DNA from: Hydrogenovibrio sp. UBA650
Lineage (GTDB): Bacteria; Pseudomonadota; Gammaproteobacteria; Thiomicrospirales; Thiomicrospiraceae
Assembly (NCBI GenBank): GCA_002299245.1
Contig: DBOI01000130.1
Location: 1 to 9,373, forward strand
Reading direction: 5' to 3'
DNA: 9,373 nt
Part shown: piece after piece, positions 6,640-9,373 of the stretch
Layout: every line of letters starts with the position of its first letter
Position numbering within the stretch: the stretch's first letter is position 1
Position numbers and translations under genes: made by a program
The notes under the pieces: model-generated
The model's database searches: none
What the model saw: the letters and a program-made list of their open reading frames with translations, nothing else
Told to the model about the DNA's origin: nothing

Positions 6640-7593
6640 TTAAATATTAAAAAAATCTTTTGCTTTCTGGGCATCTTCGGCAATCTGTTTTTTCAGCGCA
6701 TCAATACCGTTAAATTTCATTTCTGGACGAATAAACTTCTCTAGAGTCACACCGACATGTTTACCGTAAAGGTCTTTATCCCAATTAAACAGGTGGACTT
6801 CAATTGATGGGCGAACGCCATCTACTGTCGGGCGCAGCCCCAAGTTGGCAACACCGGGCCAGGGTCTGTCAGCAATACCATCAACTTCAACCGCAAATAC
6901 TCCCTGAACCGGCATCTGGATTCGCTTAGGGTTCAAGTTTAGAGTTCTAAATCCAATCGTACGCCCCAGTTTTTGGCCATGAATCACTCGGCCATCAAAG
7001 CGGAAGTCTTTACCCAACAGACGTTTCGCTTCATCCAAATCTGGATTTTGCATCTCTTCTCTAGCCAATGCCGCTCTAATTCTTGTTGAACTGACTCGCT
7101 CGGCATCCATTTCATAGGTACGCATATCATCAACCGTAAAACCGTGCTTATCACCAGCCTTCTGTAAAAGCTCAAAATTACCGGTGCGGCCTTTACCAAA
7201 ACAGAAGTCATCACCAATAACTAAATCTTTGACGTTCAAGCCATCCAAAAGTACCTGTTGAATAAACTCTTCAGCGGTTAGGCCTGCAAATTTCTGGTTA
7301 AAACGTACACAGAGCACATAATCGACCTCCGTCTCGGCAAAGGCCTGCAATTTTTCTCGCAGGTTCATCAATCTTACAGGCGCTTTTTTGGGAGTGAAAA
7401 ACTCGATTGGCAAAGGCTCAAAAATCATTACCACGCTGGGAATGCCTAGCTTTTCAGCCTGCTGGTGAACCTTGTTGAGTACCTGTTGGTGGCCAAGATG
7501 TACACCATCAAAGTTACCAATTGTTAAGACGCAACCTGCTGCCAAATCAGCTTTAAAACGATCTAAATTGTGAAGCCCGCGAATTAACTGCAT
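6640..7593 (-). CDS. ribF: Bifunctional riboflavin kinase / FAD synthetase
   Basis: Cytoplasmic enzyme that phosphorylates riboflavin to FMN and adenylylates FMN to FAD. At 317 residues it has a normal length. The N-terminal nucleotidyltransferase domain (1-185) shows TIGNFDGVHLGH at 24-35, the GDDFCFGKGRTG segment at 127-138 and VSSTRIR at 167-173. The C-terminal flavokinase domain (~190-315) shows GRVIHGQKLGRTIGF at 201-215, GVANLGLRPTV at 247-257, and IEVHLFNWDKDLYGK at 264-278 with the expected catalytic glutamate E265. One oddity: the usual G-F-P-T-x-N motif reads GFRTLN here, with Arg216 (codon AGA) in place of proline; Thr217 and Asn219, expected to contact Mg-ATP, are kept. The only visible N-terminal option is the ATG at 7593, which has no clear Shine-Dalgarno. 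It precedes ileS, the usual gammaproteobacterial pairing. Confidence 0.97.
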   Translation of the reverse strand: MQLIRGLHNLDRFKADLAAGCVLTIGNFDGVHLGHQQVLNKVHQQAEKLGIPSVVMIFEPLPIEFFTPKKAPVRLMNLREKLQAFAETEVDYVLCVRFNQKFAGLTAEEFIQQVLLDGLNVKDLVIGDDFCFGKGRTGNFELLQKAGDKHGFTVDDMRTYEMDAERVSSTRIRAALAREEMQNPDLDEAKRLLGKDFRFDGRVIHGQKLGRTIGFRTLNLNPKRIQMPVQGVFAVEVDGIADRPWPGVANLGLRPTVDGVRPSIEVHLFNWDKDLYGKHVGVTLEKFIRPEMKFNGIDALKKQIAEDAQKAKDFFNI

Positions 7594-7603
7594 AAATACG
7601 ATT

Positions 7604-7628
7604 TTAATCAGTTTGAAAAAACGATTAA
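7604..7628 (-). repeat. Dyad symmetry next to the ribF -10 box
   Basis: On the minus strand TTAATC-GTTT pairs with AAAC-T-GATTAA around a TTTC centre: ten paired positions with one bulged T. The upstream arm abuts the TATAAT box and covers the likely transcription start, so it reads better as a possible operator than as an RNA leader hairpin. The sequence is very AT-rich, so chance is a real alternative. Confidence 0.3.
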
Positions 7629-7655
7629 TTATAGCCTATTAGCGTGCTTTATAAC
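7628..7655 (-). promoter_or_regulatory. Candidate sigma70 promoter for ribF-ileS
   Basis: A perfect -10 box TATAAT (7628-7633, minus strand) has a weak -35 GTTATA (7650-7655, three of six matches) at a 16-base spacing. The predicted start at about 7621 gives a leader of roughly 28 bases, too short for an FMN riboswitch. It lies in the 122-base murJ-ribF gap. Confidence 0.5.
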
Positions 7656-7715
7656 TGCTAAATATCCAAGGATTTAAAGGATTTACCTAAAAAGTTCATA
7701 AGACAGGAATTATGA

Positions 7716-9245
7716 TTATTTTTTTAACAGGCTTTTTAAATTTAAATCCTGAACAGATAGAACCGAATAATAGATTAGCATTCCGCCCAAAACCAGCCCA
7801 GAAAGCCATAAAAGTCGATTCCAGACATCAAAGCCGTGCCACACTGAAACCGCCGGTGTGAAATAGAGCAAAAAGACAACCATTGCAGTATTGGCTAAAG
7901 CCACCTGCAAAAAGAGTTTTGCCCAACCTTCTAGCGGTTTAAAGACGCCTTGTTTTTGCAAATACCAATACAACAGGCCTGCATTGACAAAAGCTGAAAT
8001 CGTGGTTGCTGCAGCCAGGCCTACATGAGCAAAAGGACCAATTAGAATAAGGTTAAAAATAATATTGGTTACTAAGGCAACCACGGCGACTTTGACCGGT
8101 GTTTTCATATCTTTTCGTGCGTAGAAAGCGGGTGCGAGAATCTTAACCAGAATAAAACCAAGCAGGCCAAATGAATAGGCCATCAAACTCATCGAAGCCA
8201 TATTGGTATCGTGTGCGGTAAATTCACCGTAAAAAAACAAAGTTGCTACCATAGGTTGAGCAAGTAATAACAAGCCTAGAGTCGCAGGTAAACCAATCAA
8301 TAAAACGAGTCTCAAAGCACTATCCAAATCGTGCTGAAAACCTTGCCAATCTTGATTGGCTGCTTTTTTTGACAGGCCTGGTAAAACGACAGTGGCCAAG
8401 GCAACACCAAAGACCCCTAGAGGGAATTCCATTAGGCGATCAGAATAGTAGAGCCATGAAACCGAACCAGTCACTAAAAACGAAGCCAGAACCGTATCTA
8501 TCAATAAGTTGATCTGAGCCACAGACACTCCAAACAGAGCCGGCAGCATCAGGCGCTTGACTTCACCAACACCAGGATCGGTTTTTCGACTCGGATGTGG
8601 CAGTAGATCGAGCTTATATAGGAAAGGCAGATGAAATAGAAGTTGTACCACGCCCGCAACCAAGACTCCCCAAGCCAGAGCCATAACAGGCACGTCCAGC
8701 AAAGGTGAAACCCAAACAGCAAAGCTAATCAACACCAAATTCAAAAAAACCGGCGTGAATGCTGGGACGGCAAACTGGTTATAGGTATTCATAATGGCTG
8801 AAGAAAAAGCCACCAGTGAGATCAACAATAGATAGGGAAAAGTAATTGCCAGCATATCTGCGGCTAAATCAAATTTGACAGGATCGTCCATAAACCCAGG
8901 GGCAAAAACCATCATCCACAGTGATGAGCCAAACACGCCAAAAGCAGTTAAAATCAACAGAATACCGCCCAGTCGAAAACTGATTGCATTAACCAAGTGC
9001 TTTACAGCACTATGCTCTCTTTTTTCTTTGGCTTCAGCGAGTACCGGAACAAAGGCCTGTGAAAAAGCGCCTTCAGCAAACAGCCGACGGAAGAAGTTTG
9101 GAATTTTAAAGGCCACAAAAAATGCATCCGCCCCCATGGATGCACCAAAATAGCGGGCAATAATCACGTCCCGAGCAAACCCGAGAAGACGCGATATCAT
9201 CGTCATGCTGCCCACAGTTGCAGCGGCTTTAATCATTCTTTTCAA
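7716..9245 (-). CDS. murJ: Lipid II flippase MurJ (MviN family)
   Basis: Inner-membrane MOP-superfamily flippase that moves lipid II to the periplasmic face for peptidoglycan synthesis. At 509 residues it is nearly the same length as E. coli MurJ (511) and very hydrophobic throughout, consistent with 14 TM helices. The N-terminal block SMTMISRLLGFARD (13-26) and DAFFVAFKIPNFFRRLFAEGAFSQAFVP (40-67) are diagnostic. The charged residues essential in E. coli are all conserved: R19, R25, D40, R53 and R270, corresponding to R18, R24, D39, R52 and R270. SVSWLYYSDRLMEFPLGVFGVAL (261-283) and KILAPAFYARKDMKTPVK (368-385) are also typical. The start is a TTG at 9245, giving MKRMIKAAATVGS, close in length to the E. 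coli N-terminus and with a weak GGA eight bases before it. An ATG three codons downstream (9236) is the alternative. A TAA lies in frame shortly upstream, so no longer start exists. No terminator was seen after the stop codon. Confidence 0.97.
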   Translation of the reverse strand: MKRMIKAAATVGSMTMISRLLGFARDVIIARYFGASMGADAFFVAFKIPNFFRRLFAEGAFSQAFVPVLAEAKEKREHSAVKHLVNAISFRLGGILLILTAFGVFGSSLWMMVFAPGFMDDPVKFDLAADMLAITFPYLLLISLVAFSSAIMNTYNQFAVPAFTPVFLNLVLISFAVWVSPLLDVPVMALAWGVLVAGVVQLLFHLPFLYKLDLLPHPSRKTDPGVGEVKRLMLPALFGVSVAQINLLIDTVLASFLVTGSVSWLYYSDRLMEFPLGVFGVALATVVLPGLSKKAANQDWQGFQHDLDSALRLVLLIGLPATLGLLLLAQPMVATLFFYGEFTAHDTNMASMSLMAYSFGLLGFILVKILAPAFYARKDMKTPVKVAVVALVTNIIFNLILIGPFAHVGLAAATTISAFVNAGLLYWYLQKQGVFKPLEGWAKLFLQVALANTAMVVFLLYFTPAVSVWHGFDVWNRLLWLSGLVLGGMLIYYSVLSVQDLNLKSLLKK

Positions 9246-9279
9246 GCATCTGGTCCAATAACAATCTTAAACTCAGCTG

Positions 9280-9307
9280 ATTGTAACAAACCACTCAAAT
9301 TTGTCGT
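9280..9307 (-). promoter_or_regulatory. Candidate extended -10 promoter for murJ
   Basis: On the minus strand TACAAT (9280-9285, five of six matches) is preceded by TGT (9286-9288), forming an extended -10. ACGACA (9302-9307, four of six matches to TTGACA) stands 16 bases further upstream. The predicted start at about 9273 gives a leader of roughly 27 bases to the TTG start codon. Confidence 0.5.
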
Positions 9308-9364
9308 AATTTTTCGCATAAATCCGAGTTTGTTGAACTTGAAGAGCTTTTATTACCTTTGAAC

Positions 9365-9370
9365 AGAGGT
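9365..9370 (+). promoter_or_regulatory. Possible ribosome binding site of a divergent gene beyond the window
   Basis: AGAGGT at the extreme right end on the plus strand shares GAGGT with the Shine-Dalgarno consensus. Only three bases follow before the window ends, so a start codon at normal spacing would lie just outside. In many gammaproteobacteria rpsT (ribosomal protein S20) is divergent from murJ, which would fit. No coding sequence is visible here. Confidence 0.25.
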
Positions 9371-9373
9371 ATA

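Noticed and set aside
7594..7715. FMN riboswitch upstream of ribF
   Set aside because: The gap is only 122 bases, the predicted leader is about 28 bases, and none of the conserved RFN-element segments are visible.

Overview
The window looks like core chromosome of a gammaproteobacterium with a moderately low GC content. IleS, RibF, LspA and MurJ all carry Enterobacteria/Pseudomonas-like motifs, and the order murJ-ribF-ileS-lspA is a classic gammaproteobacterial arrangement. The protein style suggests a marine or sulfur-oxidiser-type lineage (Thiotrichales/Piscirickettsiaceae-like), but that placement is a guess. No mobile element, CRISPR array, tRNA or rRNA was seen, and no gene-free stretch exceeds 140 bases.

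Layout from left to right. (1) Positions 1-1136, plus strand: the 3' part of a CobN/magnesium-chelatase-H-type chelatase gene. It is unusual in ending with a proline/glutamine-rich linker and a single C-terminal membrane helix followed by a basic tail. (2) Positions 1133-3031, minus strand: a membrane diguanylate cyclase (two TM segments around a Cache-like sensor, then PAS and GGEEF). It converges on the chelatase gene, and the two genes share a single CTAG as their overlapping stop codons. (3) Positions 3124-3642, minus: lspA (lipoprotein signal peptidase). (4) Positions 3781-6609, minus: ileS. (5) Positions 6640-7593, minus: ribF. (6) Positions 7716-9245, minus: murJ. (7) Positions 9246-9373: upstream region of murJ. 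Its last bases look like a ribosome binding site for a divergent gene just outside the window (rpsT would be the expected neighbour).

The minus-strand genes form a housekeeping block. MurJ flips lipid II for peptidoglycan synthesis, RibF makes FMN and FAD, IleS charges tRNA-Ile, and LspA matures lipoproteins. Only ribF-ileS is tightly packed (30 bases). murJ/ribF, ileS/lspA and lspA/cyclase are separated by 122, 138 and 92 bases, and each gap holds a recognisable sigma70-like promoter candidate. The block may therefore be several transcription units rather than one operon. In many relatives fkpB and ispH follow lspA; here an AT-richer signalling gene occupies that position.

The parts most worth a second look are the membrane-anchored, probably periplasm-facing CobN-like chelatase, the proline-to-arginine change in the flavokinase motif of RibF, the hairpin built on the ileS stop codon, and a 22-base-spaced direct repeat upstream of lspA. 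No clearly new multi-gene system is visible; most of the window is ordinary core genome.
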